A stretch of 10,689 nucleotides of DNA from Treponema sp. (GTDB lineage: Bacteria; Spirochaetota; Spirochaetia; Treponematales; Treponemataceae), in assembly GCA_031290005.1 (NCBI GenBank), contig JAITOJ010000078.1, positions 1-10,689 on the forward strand, read 5' to 3'. The first letter of the stretch is position 1. Every line of letters begins with the position of its first letter. The translations under genes and the position numbers were made by a program. The notes under the pieces were generated by a model that was given only the letters and a program-made list of their open reading frames with translations, had not been told where the DNA came from and did no database searches. This document shows, piece after piece, positions 1 through 7,128 of the stretch.

Positions 1-33
1 ATAGTCGACGGACTTTAAACGCGGAGGATGATT

Positions 34-516
34 ATGGTAATTACTACCAGAATGACTTTCGAGTATGCCCATCGTTTTTGGAAGCATACCGGAGAGGCGC
101 GCTACCTGCACGGGCATCATGGCGAGCTGCTTATCGAGGTTGAAGCCCCGATTGACGAGCGCGGTTTTGTGCAGCCGGTCAAGGACATCCAGGGCATTGT
201 GTGGGATGTGATGCAGAACTTTGACCACGCAACGCTTATGCAGGAAGGAGACCCGCTCCTCGATGCAATTCTTGGTGTCTATGAAAAGGAAGGCATCAAG
301 GACGGTGACAAAGACAACACTCAGCGCGGAACGGCTTTCAAAGGCACCCTGGCATGGGCCTCGCCGCAAAGCAGGCTCATTGTGACCAAGAAGATTACTA
401 CCTGTGAAAACATGATAGAAATTTTCCACGAACTGCTGAAAGACAAGCTGAAGATCAAAGCCTTGAGCTTCCAGTCCAACGCACGGAACCTGATTGTGGC
501 AAAGCAGAAGTATTAA
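34..516 (+). CDS. QueD/6-pyruvoyltetrahydropterin synthase-fold protein with altered active site
   Basis: The start at 34 is preferred because GGAGG at 23-27 lies 6 bases before it; the in-frame ATG at 28 abuts the same site. The product has 160 residues. The PTPS/QueD fold is shown by FEYAHRF (zinc His13) and LHGHHG (zinc His26 and His28), then NFDHATL, matching the family Asp-His of the catalytic relay, and a TCENM segment near residue 127, like the family T-x-E-N/V helix start. QueD converts dihydroneopterin triphosphate to 6-carboxytetrahydropterin in queuosine synthesis. Here the nucleophilic Cys four residues before HGH is Ala22, and the C-terminal pterin-anchoring Glu appears to be Gln or Ser (FQSNARN). 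There is also an insert of roughly 40 residues (about 78-118) before TCENM. Fold membership is fairly sure; QueD activity is doubtful. It could be a divergent pterin enzyme or a non-catalytic pterin binder. It seems monocistronic, with a hairpin just after the stop. Confidence 0.8.
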   Translation: MVITTRMTFEYAHRFWKHTGEARYLHGHHGELLIEVEAPIDERGFVQPVKDIQGIVWDVMQNFDHATLMQEGDPLLDAILGVYEKEGIKDGDKDNTQRGTAFKGTLAWASPQSRLIVTKKITTCENMIEIFHELLKDKLKIKALSFQSNARNLIVAKQKY

Positions 517-523
517 TTGCAAA

Positions 524-549
524 GTCCGCCCGCATTCATGCGGGCGGAC
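524..549 (+). terminator. Hairpin after the QueD-like gene (possible terminator)
   Basis: A perfect 11-bp inverted repeat, GTCCGCCCGCA and TGCGGGCGGAC, encloses a TTCA loop 7 bases after the stop codon. The stem is very GC-rich, but no T-run follows on the plus strand (the next bases are ACAGTG). It may terminate weakly, depend on Rho, or protect the 3' end. A short GC palindrome, GTGCGCGCGCAC, follows at 553-564. Confidence 0.6.
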
Positions 550-586
550 ACAGTGCGCGCGCACACTAGCCATTCCCCCCAAAGTG

Positions 587-595
587 TGCTATGCT
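587..595 (+). promoter_or_regulatory. Possible extended -10 upstream of nrnA-like gene
   Basis: TGCTATGCT fits an extended -10 (TGn followed by TATGCT). Transcription would be expected near 602-603, only a few bases before the ATG at 606. There is no convincing -35 at the right distance. It overlaps the first possible ATG at 591, so if it is real the translation start must be 606. Confidence 0.25.
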
Positions 596-1610
596 GGCTA
601 CCGTTATGACCTTATTGCAAACAGAACATTGCGCGGCCTTTAAGCGCTTCATCGAAGTTCACCAACAGTTTATTATCGCCGGTCACAAAGAGCCTGACGC
701 GGACTGCCTGACGAGCTGTCTGGGCGCGGCGGCGATTGTGGCTGCCTTCCATAAACCCTGCTTCTTCTTTTCCGCCGGCCCTTTCAAGCGACAGGAAATC
801 AAACGCTTTGAATACCTCTTTCCCAAGACCTTTCCCGCTCCGAAGCCGGCTGAGTTGGCGCAAACCGGCCTCATCCTGGTGGATTGCTCGGAACTCGAAC
901 GTCTGGGCGACACGGGCTATGATGTCTCCCAACTCGACCTGTTCATCATCGATCACCACCGCACCTCCGTGGATGCCGAACCCCCGCGCTTCACCGCCAG
1001 TGACTGCCGCGTCATTGACCCCGGCTCCCCTTCCACCACTCTGCTGATTCAGCAGCTCTATGAGGGGCTGCTGGGCAGGCCTGGCGAAGACATCGCGTCC
1101 CTCCTGTTCCTGGGTCTTGCCACGGACACTAACTTTTTCCGCTTTCTTGGCCCTGGGGACAGCGAAGTCTTCCGCACCGCTGCCCGGCTCGCTGAATACG
1201 GCGCAAGTCCCCGGCAAATCTATGATGATATGTCAGGCGGCCAGCTTTTCTCCACCCGCAAACTGCTGGGCATCATGCTTGGCCGGACGGAGCAGAAATT
1301 CAACGGGCAGGTGGTGTACACCTATGAGACCCTGGCGGATACCCAGCAGTGGGGCAAAGAAGGCCGGGATTCGGACAGCCTGTATCAGCTTCTGCTTTCC
1401 GTGGAAGGAGTGAAGGCGGTGGTCTTTGTGCGACAGGAGACGGAGCACAAGTGTACCATAGGGCTGCGTTCCCGGGACGCTCTGGATGTGAGCGCCATTG
1501 CCGCCAAGTTCGGCGGGGGCGGGCACAGAAACGCCGCCGGAGCTACCACGCCGGGACTTATCAGAGATGTCTTGTCCGTTATTCTGGACGAGCTAGAGCA
1601 GGCGCTGTAA
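591..1610 (+). CDS. nrnA: DHH/DHHA1 phosphoesterase, NrnA-type oligoribonuclease/pAp phosphatase
   Basis: This 339-residue protein belongs to the cytoplasmic bifunctional nanoRNase/pAp phosphatase family, which degrades 2-5-mer RNAs and/or 3'-phosphoadenosine 5'-phosphate using Mn ions. Visible motifs are GHKEPDADC near residues 31-39 (family H-x-x-P-D-x-D metal site), VDCSE near residue 100, the namesake DHH at residues 121-123 within FIIDHHR, a DTNFFRF segment (motif IV Asp), and the DHHA1 substrate-binding glycine loop GGGGHRNAAGA from residue 308. Length is normal for the family. The first ATG at 591 has no Shine-Dalgarno; the ATG at 606 would give 334 residues and is an equally good start, because family members usually begin a few residues before the LLQ-like helix. 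It is followed by galactokinase after 15 bases, so it probably heads a three-gene operon. A closely related c-di-AMP/pGpG-type phosphodiesterase activity cannot be excluded. Confidence 0.87.
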   Translation: MLATVMTLLQTEHCAAFKRFIEVHQQFIIAGHKEPDADCLTSCLGAAAIVAAFHKPCFFFSAGPFKRQEIKRFEYLFPKTFPAPKPAELAQTGLILVDCSELERLGDTGYDVSQLDLFIIDHHRTSVDAEPPRFTASDCRVIDPGSPSTTLLIQQLYEGLLGRPGEDIASLLFLGLATDTNFFRFLGPGDSEVFRTAARLAEYGASPRQIYDDMSGGQLFSTRKLLGIMLGRTEQKFNGQVVYTYETLADTQQWGKEGRDSDSLYQLLLSVEGVKAVVFVRQETEHKCTIGLRSRDALDVSAIAAKFGGGGHRNAAGATTPGLIRDVLSVILDELEQAL

Positions 1611-1625
1611 GCGGGTGTACGCAGA

Positions 1626-2987
1626 ATGAACAGTACTACAGTGTTAGCATGTCTGGAAAGCGCGAAAGCCGCGGAATTATTCACCTTGTTATACGGCGCG
1701 GACGAAGTGGAATCTGAGCGCCGCAGATACATATCCCTGGTGGATGGAATGCTCCGGACAGAACCAGAGACAAGGGCCGACGTGCGTATCTTCACTGCCG
1801 CGGGCCGCACTGAGCTTGCGGGAAATCACACCGACCACAATCGCGGCAAAGTATTGGCAGCCTCAATCCAATTGGACGCGGTGGCGGCGGCCGCTCCCCG
1901 CAAAGACAAGCGGGTCTTCTTCCGTTCTGTGGGACATCCCGATGTGCTGGTTGACCTGGCGGACTCCTCAGGCGCCCTGGACTTGGGGATTCACCCGGAA
2001 GAGAGCGGGAACACCGAATCTCTTATCCGCGGCATCGCAATGGGATTTGCTAAACGGGGCGTGGCAATTGGTGGGTTTACCGCCAATGCCGCTTCCACGG
2101 TGCTCACCGGATCCGGCCTTTCTTCCTCAGCGGCGATTGAGGTGCTATTTGGCAAAATCTTTGATACTCTCTATGGACAGGGAAACCGGTCAGCTCTTGA
2201 CCTTGCCCAAATCGGGCAGGAAGCGGAAAACACGTATTTCGGCAAACCTTGCGGCCTGATGGACCAAACCGCCTGCGCCTCAGGCGGAGTAGTGGCAATT
2301 GACTTTGCAGATTCCTCCGCTCCAACAATAAAGTCCGTGAACTTTGACCCCACCAGTTGTGGGTATGCCCTCTGCGTGGTGAACACCCGGGGGAGCCACG
2401 CGGATTTGACCCCGGACTACGCGGCGATTCCCGAAGAAATGAAGGCGGTCGCCCGTTTGTTTGGCAAAACGGTTCTGCGGGAACTGGACAAAGCGGCGGT
2501 GCTTGCCCGCGCCCCGGAAGTCAGGAGGGACTTGGGAGACCGGGCGCTGCTTCGGACGCTGCACTTCTTTGCCGAAAACAGGCGCGTAGAAGTCATGGGG
2601 CGCATAATTGAAGACCTTGCTTCGGTTACCGTGCCCGTGGTATCCCGCTGCCTGATGGGTAATTTTTTGGATTTGGTAAGAGAATCCGGGGATTCCTCTT
2701 GGGAGCTGCTGCAAAACTGCTATTCCCCCCCTAATCCCCGCGAACAAGGCGTACCAGTGGCGCTGGCATTGACCAGGCAGTTTCTGTCTGACCGTTGTCA
2801 TGAGGGCGCGTGCCGGGTGCACGGCGGAGGATTCGCCGGAACCATACAGGCATATATTCCGCTGGACAGATTTGACGCGTACAAAGCTGCTCTGGAAGCG
2901 GTGTTCGGGGAAGGAGCGGTAACCAGACTCCGAATACGGTCGATAGGCGCGGCTGAACTGTGTTTTGACAAGGCATCGTATACATGA
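1626..2987 (+). CDS. galK: Galactokinase-family GHMP kinase with variant sugar-binding motif
   Basis: This cytoplasmic GHMP-superfamily kinase, expected to phosphorylate galactose at C1 with ATP (Leloir pathway), has 453 residues against about 390 in typical GalK; the excess is mainly an N-terminal extension of about 35 residues. The galactokinase signature is present as GRTELAGNHTDHN at 60-72, with the conserved Arg61, His68 and Asp70. The ATP loop is LTGSGLSSSAA at 160-170, the catalytic Asp213 lies in CGLMDQ, and the third GHMP motif is VHGGGFAG at 398-405. The usual Glu of GEHTDYN, which in characterised galactokinases contacts the sugar 6-hydroxyl, is Asn67. No galT, galE or sugar transporter is adjacent. 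There is no clear Shine-Dalgarno in the 15 bases after nrnA, so coupled translation is likely. The stop overlaps the start of the MATE gene (ATGA). The family call is firm; galactose as the substrate is less certain. Confidence 0.88.
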   Translation: MNSTTVLACLESAKAAELFTLLYGADEVESERRRYISLVDGMLRTEPETRADVRIFTAAGRTELAGNHTDHNRGKVLAASIQLDAVAAAAPRKDKRVFFRSVGHPDVLVDLADSSGALDLGIHPEESGNTESLIRGIAMGFAKRGVAIGGFTANAASTVLTGSGLSSSAAIEVLFGKIFDTLYGQGNRSALDLAQIGQEAENTYFGKPCGLMDQTACASGGVVAIDFADSSAPTIKSVNFDPTSCGYALCVVNTRGSHADLTPDYAAIPEEMKAVARLFGKTVLRELDKAAVLARAPEVRRDLGDRALLRTLHFFAENRRVEVMGRIIEDLASVTVPVVSRCLMGNFLDLVRESGDSSWELLQNCYSPPNPREQGVPVALALTRQFLSDRCHEGACRVHGGGFAGTIQAYIPLDRFDAYKAALEAVFGEGAVTRLRIRSIGAAELCFDKASYT

Positions 2988-4324
2988 CAAAAAACCTCAC
3001 CGTGGGCAATCCTGCCCGCCTGATTCTCTCGTTTGCCATTCCCCTGATTATCGGGAATATGTTTCAGCAGTTTTACAGCATGGCGGACTCCTTCATCGTG
3101 GGGCGCACTCTCGGCATGAACGCCCTGGCCGCTTTGGGCTGCACGGGAAGCATCAATTTTCTGGTGCTGGGCTTTGTGATGGGAGTCACCCAGGGAGCGT
3201 CGATTATCACTTCCCAGCGTTTCGGCGCTGAAGACAAGCGGGGGATTCGCCGGAGTTTTGCCACGGGTATGCTCCTGGGTATCGCGGTGACGGTTATTCT
3301 GATGGCACTGAGCATCACCGGTATCAAGCCGCTTTTGCGTCTGCTGCGCACCCCCGCGGACATCATTGAAGACGCCCATTCCTACATCGTGGTCATTTTC
3401 TGGGGTATGCCGGTAATGCTGCTTTTCAACCTGTGTTCCAATGTTATGCGCGCTGTGGGAGACAGCCGGACGCCTTTGGTCTTTCTGGTTATCGCCTGCG
3501 TCATCAACATCATCCTGGACTACGTGTTCATTCTGGCTTTTGGGCTGGGGGTGCGCGGCGCAGCCTATGCCACGGTGATAGCCCAGGCTCTGGCCGGGGC
3601 AGCCTGTATTCCGGTGATTGTCAGAAAGCTGCCTATCCTGCGGATTACCCGGGACGACTGGCGGCACATCGACACCTACGAATTCTTTGTCCACGCAAAA
3701 ATGGCGATTCCCGTGGGGTTCCAGTGGAGCATCATTGCCATCGGCGCGGTGGCGGTCACCTTTGCCCTGAATGGACTGGGGGCAACGGCGGTGGCGGCGT
3801 ATACGGCGGGGCAGAAAATCGACCAGTTCGCGGGAATGCCCCTGAATTCCTTTGGGGCGGCCATGACCACCTACACCGCCCAGAATTACGGCGCCCGGCG
3901 GATTGACCGGATACGAACCGGGGTTTTTCAGGGGCTGCTCATGGCGGCGGCGTTCAGCATCGTCATGGGCGCGGTTTTTATCTTTTTTGGCCGCCACATG
4001 GTTGCTCTGTTTCTGGGCGATGCCCAGGAAGCCATCAATATGGGCGCCACATATCTGAAAGTTCTGGGGTTTTTCTTTGTCTTTCTGGCGGGCCTCTATG
4101 CCACCCGGCAACCTTTGCAGGGCCTGGGGAACAGCCTGATTCCCACTCTGGCGGGCATCATGGAACTTTTTATGCGCACCTTTGCGGCCATTATCCTGAC
4201 TGATTTGTTCGGCTTTACCGGTCTGTGTTTTGCCAGTCCCCTGGCGTTTATCGGCGCGCTGGTGGTCTGCGCCGCCGCCCTGGGGGTCACTTTGAAAAAG
4301 CTGAACCGCGCATTTTCACTCTAG
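2984..4324 (+). CDS. MATE-family multidrug/organic-cation exporter
   Basis: This 446-residue integral membrane protein has about 12 hydrophobic segments, the usual size and topology for MATE transporters, which export drugs, cationic compounds or metabolites in exchange for Na+ or H+. TM1 carries the typical stretch QQFYSMADSFIVGR at residues 28-41, with an Asp (35) at the position of the ion-coupling Asp of NorM-like members. The second half repeats the arrangement around residue 245 (VGFQWSIIAIGAVAV) and continues with AGQKIDQFAGMPLNSFGAA, showing the internal duplication of the fold. The ATG overlaps the galactokinase stop by 4 bases, and the only ribosome-site candidate is a weak AAGG at 2970-2973, so translational coupling is expected. 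The substrate cannot be inferred; co-transcription with a sugar kinase is not enough to name it a sugar exporter. The stop codon lies inside the 3' end of the opposing HEAT-repeat gene. Confidence 0.92.
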   Translation: MTKNLTVGNPARLILSFAIPLIIGNMFQQFYSMADSFIVGRTLGMNALAALGCTGSINFLVLGFVMGVTQGASIITSQRFGAEDKRGIRRSFATGMLLGIAVTVILMALSITGIKPLLRLLRTPADIIEDAHSYIVVIFWGMPVMLLFNLCSNVMRAVGDSRTPLVFLVIACVINIILDYVFILAFGLGVRGAAYATVIAQALAGAACIPVIVRKLPILRITRDDWRHIDTYEFFVHAKMAIPVGFQWSIIAIGAVAVTFALNGLGATAVAAYTAGQKIDQFAGMPLNSFGAAMTTYTAQNYGARRIDRIRTGVFQGLLMAAAFSIVMGAVFIFFGRHMVALFLGDAQEAINMGATYLKVLGFFFVFLAGLYATRQPLQGLGNSLIPTLAGIMELFMRTFAAIILTDLFGFTGLCFASPLAFIGALVVCAAALGVTLKKLNRAFSL

Positions 4325-5653
4325 CCCCAGAATTCGCCGTGCTTTCTGCCTGTTTGCCCCCGCCTTCTCGTCATCGGCGATAGCCTGTACGTCGGGCCGG
4401 GCTGAGTCGAATTTTCCAGTAGCGAACATATCCAGCCCCGTCCCCTTGGTAGAAACATCGCCGCTGGCAAGATAGAGCCGGCAGATTTCCGCCAAGCCGG
4501 GGTCACCATGTTTGGCAAGCTCCCGGCCCAGGGCATAGCGCAAAGGCTTCCGGCGGTCGTCCTTGACAACCTTCCGGGCCAGCTCTGTGATAGCGTCAAT
4601 GGCCGCGCTCCGGGAGCGCGACGCGGTATCGTCAGAAAGCAGGGCAGCCGCCGCCCGCACCAGGGCGGTGTCCGAACTTTTACTGTCGGCGAGTATCGAA
4701 ATCAGAAAGTCCGCGCCTTCCTGGGTTCCCAAGGCAGCGATGGCGTCATAGGCGGCGTATTTTATGCTGGCTTCGGGGTCGTTTTTGGCGCGGGCAAGCA
4801 GAAAGGGCATGGCATCGGTGAGTTTCAATTTTTTCGCGGCTTCCACTGCCGCAAGCCGCACCCGGTAGTTTTCGTCCCGAATCGCTTGCTGAATCAGGCT
4901 CCGTGAGTCCGCCGTGTCAAAGTTTGCCAGCGCCCCCACAATGGCGGCGCGGAACAGGGAATTCGGATTATTGTACAGCCGGAGCAGCAGGCTTTCGGAA
5001 TCCTTATGCCCCAGGTCGCCGATGGCGGCCACCGCGCTTGAGCGAATCGTGATACTCTCATCCTCGTTATCCGCGATTTCCGACAGCTTGTCCAGGGTGG
5101 AGTCAGCCTTGAGCTTGCCCAAAGCCCGCATCAGGGACTGGCGCTGGGGCGCGGCCAAGTCGTCCCGGTCAAAGAAATCCGCCAGGAATTGGGCGTCCTC
5201 CTCTCCCCCGATGGCGGCCAGGGCATCGCAGGCGGCGTCAAAATACTCGTTGGTCTCCCGGTCAAACAAAGCGCGCACCGAAGGGACCGCCGCGGTCAGT
5301 TTTATCGCGCCGATGTATTTGAGTACCAGCAAGACCGTGGAATTCGGCTCATCGTAGGGGTCGGCGGCAACAGATAGGGCCTGGTCGGCAAGCCCCGTGT
5401 CCTGGGCGGCGGTAAAATACCTGATGACCGCCTCCTTCACCGCCGTAGTCTTGGCGTCTTTGGACAGGGCAAGGATTTCCGGGGTGTAGTCGTAGCGTTT
5501 CTCCGACACCAGGGTTCCCAGCAAGGCCACGATGTCCGAGTCCAGTCCGTACGTGATGACATCCAGCTCCTTTTCTTTCTGCGATTGCTCCTCGGCGCAA
5601 AAAAGCGGCGGCAGGACAAACAAAAGCAGCAGGGCGATGGGTTTAAGCTTCAC
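4316..5653 (-). CDS. Exported HEAT-repeat protein
   Basis: The start is GTG at 5653, chosen because GGGAGGT (5664-5658 on the minus strand) lies 4 bases upstream and because it leaves a normal signal sequence; the reading frame is open further upstream but those codons overlap tgt. The product has 445 residues. It begins with basic MKLK, then a hydrophobic stretch through LLLLFVLPPLFC, then charged sequence (EEQSQKEKE), so export to the periplasm or envelope is likely. The Cys sits where a lipobox might be, but Phe at -1 is unusual, so lipidation is uncertain. The rest is all-alpha with repeated HEAT/Armadillo-like units, for example SSAVAAIGDLGHKDSESLLL, AAVEAAKKLKLTDAMPFLLA and AAYDAIAALGTQEGADFLIS. 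Such repeats scaffold protein interactions; no catalytic motif is visible. It overlaps the 3' end of tgt by 11 bases and converges on the MATE gene with a 9-base overlap. Confidence 0.85.
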   Translation of the reverse strand: MKLKPIALLLLFVLPPLFCAEEQSQKEKELDVITYGLDSDIVALLGTLVSEKRYDYTPEILALSKDAKTTAVKEAVIRYFTAAQDTGLADQALSVAADPYDEPNSTVLLVLKYIGAIKLTAAVPSVRALFDRETNEYFDAACDALAAIGGEEDAQFLADFFDRDDLAAPQRQSLMRALGKLKADSTLDKLSEIADNEDESITIRSSAVAAIGDLGHKDSESLLLRLYNNPNSLFRAAIVGALANFDTADSRSLIQQAIRDENYRVRLAAVEAAKKLKLTDAMPFLLARAKNDPEASIKYAAYDAIAALGTQEGADFLISILADSKSSDTALVRAAAALLSDDTASRSRSAAIDAITELARKVVKDDRRKPLRYALGRELAKHGDPGLAEICRLYLASGDVSTKGTGLDMFATGKFDSARPDVQAIADDEKAGANRQKARRILGLE

Positions 5654-6788
5654 TTTTACCTCCCGCAAAGCGCCGCAGAAAGGCCGTTTTGTAGGCGGGA
5701 AAGCGGTCTTCCGCGATGGCCGCGCGGATTTCCCGCACAAAGGTATGCATGAAATACAGGTTGTGGTGGGACGCCAGGATGGCGCTTAGTATTTCCTGCT
5801 CCTTAAAGAGGTGGCGGAGGTAGGCGCGGGAATAGTCCCGGCACACCGGGCAGCCGCATTCCGCGTCCACCGGCGCAAAATCCCGGGCGTACCGCTCTTT
5901 CTTGATGGACAGGAAGCCGTCATGGGTGAAGTAGGAGCCGTTCCGGGCGTTCCGGGTGGGGAGCACACAGTCGAACATGTCGATTCCGTTGGCTACCGCT
6001 TCCAGAATACAGTCCGGGGTGCCGATGCCCATGACGTACCGGGGTTTGTCCCGCGGCAAAAGCCGGGCGGTCAGGGCCAGCATTTCGGCATACACCTCAA
6101 AGGGTTCGCCCACCGACAGGCCGCCAATGGCGACGCCCGGGGTTTCCAGGCTGGACGCCAGGGCGGCGCTTTGTTCCCGCAGGTCGCTATAGAAGTTGCC
6201 CTGCACGATGGGGAAGAAAAGGCCCTGGTACCCTTCGTCCTGGCGCTGCTGCCAGGCGGCCCGGGCCCGGCGCGCCCAGTCGCTGGTGATGTCCAGGGCG
6301 TCCACCGCCTGGCAGCGGTCAATGCCGTAGCCGGTGCAGACGTCAAGCTGCATCTGGATGTCCGTGTTGAACCGGGCTTGCAGGATTGCCACGCTTTCCG
6401 GGGTCAGCTCGTGGGTGGAACCATCGATGTGGCTCTGAAACGTCACCCCCTGGGGGGTGATTTTGCGGAAGCGGGCCAGGGAAAAGACCTGAAACCCCCC
6501 GGAGTCGGTCAGGAAATTGTGGGGCCAGCGGGAAAACCCCTGAAGCCCCCCGGCTTCCTCAATGACGTCCGCGCCGGGGCGGAGGTACAGGTGGTAGGTG
6601 TTGGCCAGGATAAGACGGAAGCCGATGTCTTCCAGAGCGTCTTTGGTCATGGCTTTGACCGTAGCGTGGGTTCCTACGGGCATGAACACCGGGGTTTCCA
6701 CGTCGCCGTGGGGCAGGCGCAGGAGAGCGGTGCGGGCGGCGGACGCGGAGTCACTATGCAGGACAGTAAAAGGCTCGAATGTTTTCAC
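5643..6788 (-). CDS. tgt: Queuine/preQ1 tRNA-guanine transglycosylase
   Basis: This cytoplasmic enzyme exchanges guanine-34 of GUN-anticodon tRNAs (Asp, Asn, His, Tyr) for preQ1, a step in queuosine synthesis. The 381-residue length is typical. Motifs in order: TPVFMPVGTHATVKAM near 32-47; DSGGFQVFSL at 95-104 with the conserved Asp95; LDVCTGYG; GGLSVGEP in the base-recognition loop; MGIGTPDCILEAVANGIDMF followed by DCVLPTRNARNG, carrying the catalytic Asp and tRNA contacts; and the zinc site CGCPVC plus a downstream His in ASHHNLYF. The start is GTG at 6788. No Shine-Dalgarno precedes it, but TATACT at 6801-6796 (minus strand) places transcription initiation at about the GTG itself. The HEAT-repeat gene starts inside its 3' end. 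Other queuosine genes (queA, queC, queE) are not adjacent. Confidence 0.97.
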   Translation of the reverse strand: MKTFEPFTVLHSDSASAARTALLRLPHGDVETPVFMPVGTHATVKAMTKDALEDIGFRLILANTYHLYLRPGADVIEEAGGLQGFSRWPHNFLTDSGGFQVFSLARFRKITPQGVTFQSHIDGSTHELTPESVAILQARFNTDIQMQLDVCTGYGIDRCQAVDALDITSDWARRARAAWQQRQDEGYQGLFFPIVQGNFYSDLREQSAALASSLETPGVAIGGLSVGEPFEVYAEMLALTARLLPRDKPRYVMGIGTPDCILEAVANGIDMFDCVLPTRNARNGSYFTHDGFLSIKKERYARDFAPVDAECGCPVCRDYSRAYLRHLFKEQEILSAILASHHNLYFMHTFVREIRAAIAEDRFPAYKTAFLRRFAGGKSEA

Positions 6789-6795
6789 AGTATGC

Positions 6796-6801
6796 AGTAT
6801 A
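6796..6801 (-). promoter_or_regulatory. Candidate -10 box for tgt, 7 bases from its GTG
   Basis: On the minus strand TATACT is followed by GCATACT and then the GTG start of tgt. A sigma-70-like promoter would initiate at about the G of GTG, giving a leaderless message. The upstream -35 region is poor (a CAG followed by an A-run), so strength is uncertain. Confidence 0.4.
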
Positions 6802-6839
6802 CTCTATATACAGTTTTTTTTCTGCCTGTCCGCGATGTG

Positions 6840-6868
6840 TTGACATTGAGTCACGAATAGCATAGTAT
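6840..6868 (+). promoter_or_regulatory. Near-consensus sigma-70 promoter for the small protein/HD hydrolase pair
   Basis: A perfect -35 TTGACA (6840-6845) is separated by 17 bases from TAGTAT (6863-6868), a good -10. Initiation would be near 6875, giving a leader of about 24 bases with AAAGGAG at 6886-6892, six bases before the ATG at 6899. It is the best promoter match in the window and is divergent from the tgt upstream region. Confidence 0.75.
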
Positions 6869-6898
6869 CATCTTATTCTTTCGTTAAAGGAGTTATTT

Positions 6899-7126
6899 AT
6901 GCCTCAGCCAGCAAAACGGGACCCCAAGGCTCCAAGGTTTCTCGAAATCTCTATAAAGGACAGTGAGGGCAAAACGTGGTCGACACTTTTCGCCCAGGCA
7001 AAGGATTTTTCCACAGGCTCAGTGGGCTACTATGCTTCCGAGAAAACTACAAATCCGGAAAGCGGCGAACGGTATCAGTGCAGTATGTCTTTCACTCTCA
7101 TCGGGTCCAAGCCGAAAGAAGGGTGA
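6899..7126 (+). CDS. Small conserved-looking protein of unknown function
   Basis: I do not recognise this 75-residue protein. It is soluble, with no signal peptide or membrane segment, a basic proline-rich start (MPQPAKRDPKAPRF), and a body of alternating polar/hydrophobic residues suggesting a small beta-rich domain: LEISIKDSEGKTW, then STGSVGYYAS, then YQCSMSFTLIGSKP. Glycine/tyrosine-rich turns are prominent. A single Cys near residue 61 argues against a zinc site. It is very likely a real gene because it has a strong Shine-Dalgarno (AAAGGAG, 6-base spacing) and a near-consensus promoter. Its TGA is 2 bases before the ATG of the HD hydrolase, whose ribosome site lies inside its last codons, so the two are surely co-transcribed and probably co-translated. 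Confidence 0.8.
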   Translation: MPQPAKRDPKAPRFLEISIKDSEGKTWSTLFAQAKDFSTGSVGYYASEKTTNPESGERYQCSMSFTLIGSKPKEG

Positions 7127-7128
7127 CC

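Noticed and set aside
1..18. Last codons of an upstream gene ending at TAA 16-18
   Set aside because: The frame is open to the window edge for only five codons, so it cannot be told from chance.
553..564. GC palindrome GTGCGCGCGCAC as an operator
   Set aside because: It is a short alternating-purine/pyrimidine sequence with no second copy or regulator in the window; not enough to call a site.
2798..4111. 437-codon open frame on the minus strand opposite the MATE gene
   Set aside because: The translation is His/Gln/Arg-rich low-complexity sequence without domains or a ribosome site, and it mirrors a strongly supported membrane-protein gene; a codon-bias shadow.
4316..5740. Longer HEAT-repeat protein starting at an upstream ATG (5740)
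   Set aside because: The extension is antisense-free but encoded within tgt, is Arg/Pro-rich, and would bury the signal peptide; the GTG at 5653 has GGGAGGT in front of it.
34..6788. Queuosine biosynthesis cluster (QueD-like plus Tgt)
   Set aside because: The two genes are about 5 kb apart on opposite strands with unrelated genes between, and the QueD-like protein lacks the catalytic Cys.
5811..6860. 349-codon plus-strand open frame opposite tgt
   Set aside because: Gly/Val/Gln-rich translation without motifs, fully antisense to an unmistakable Tgt; a shadow of GC-rich codon use.
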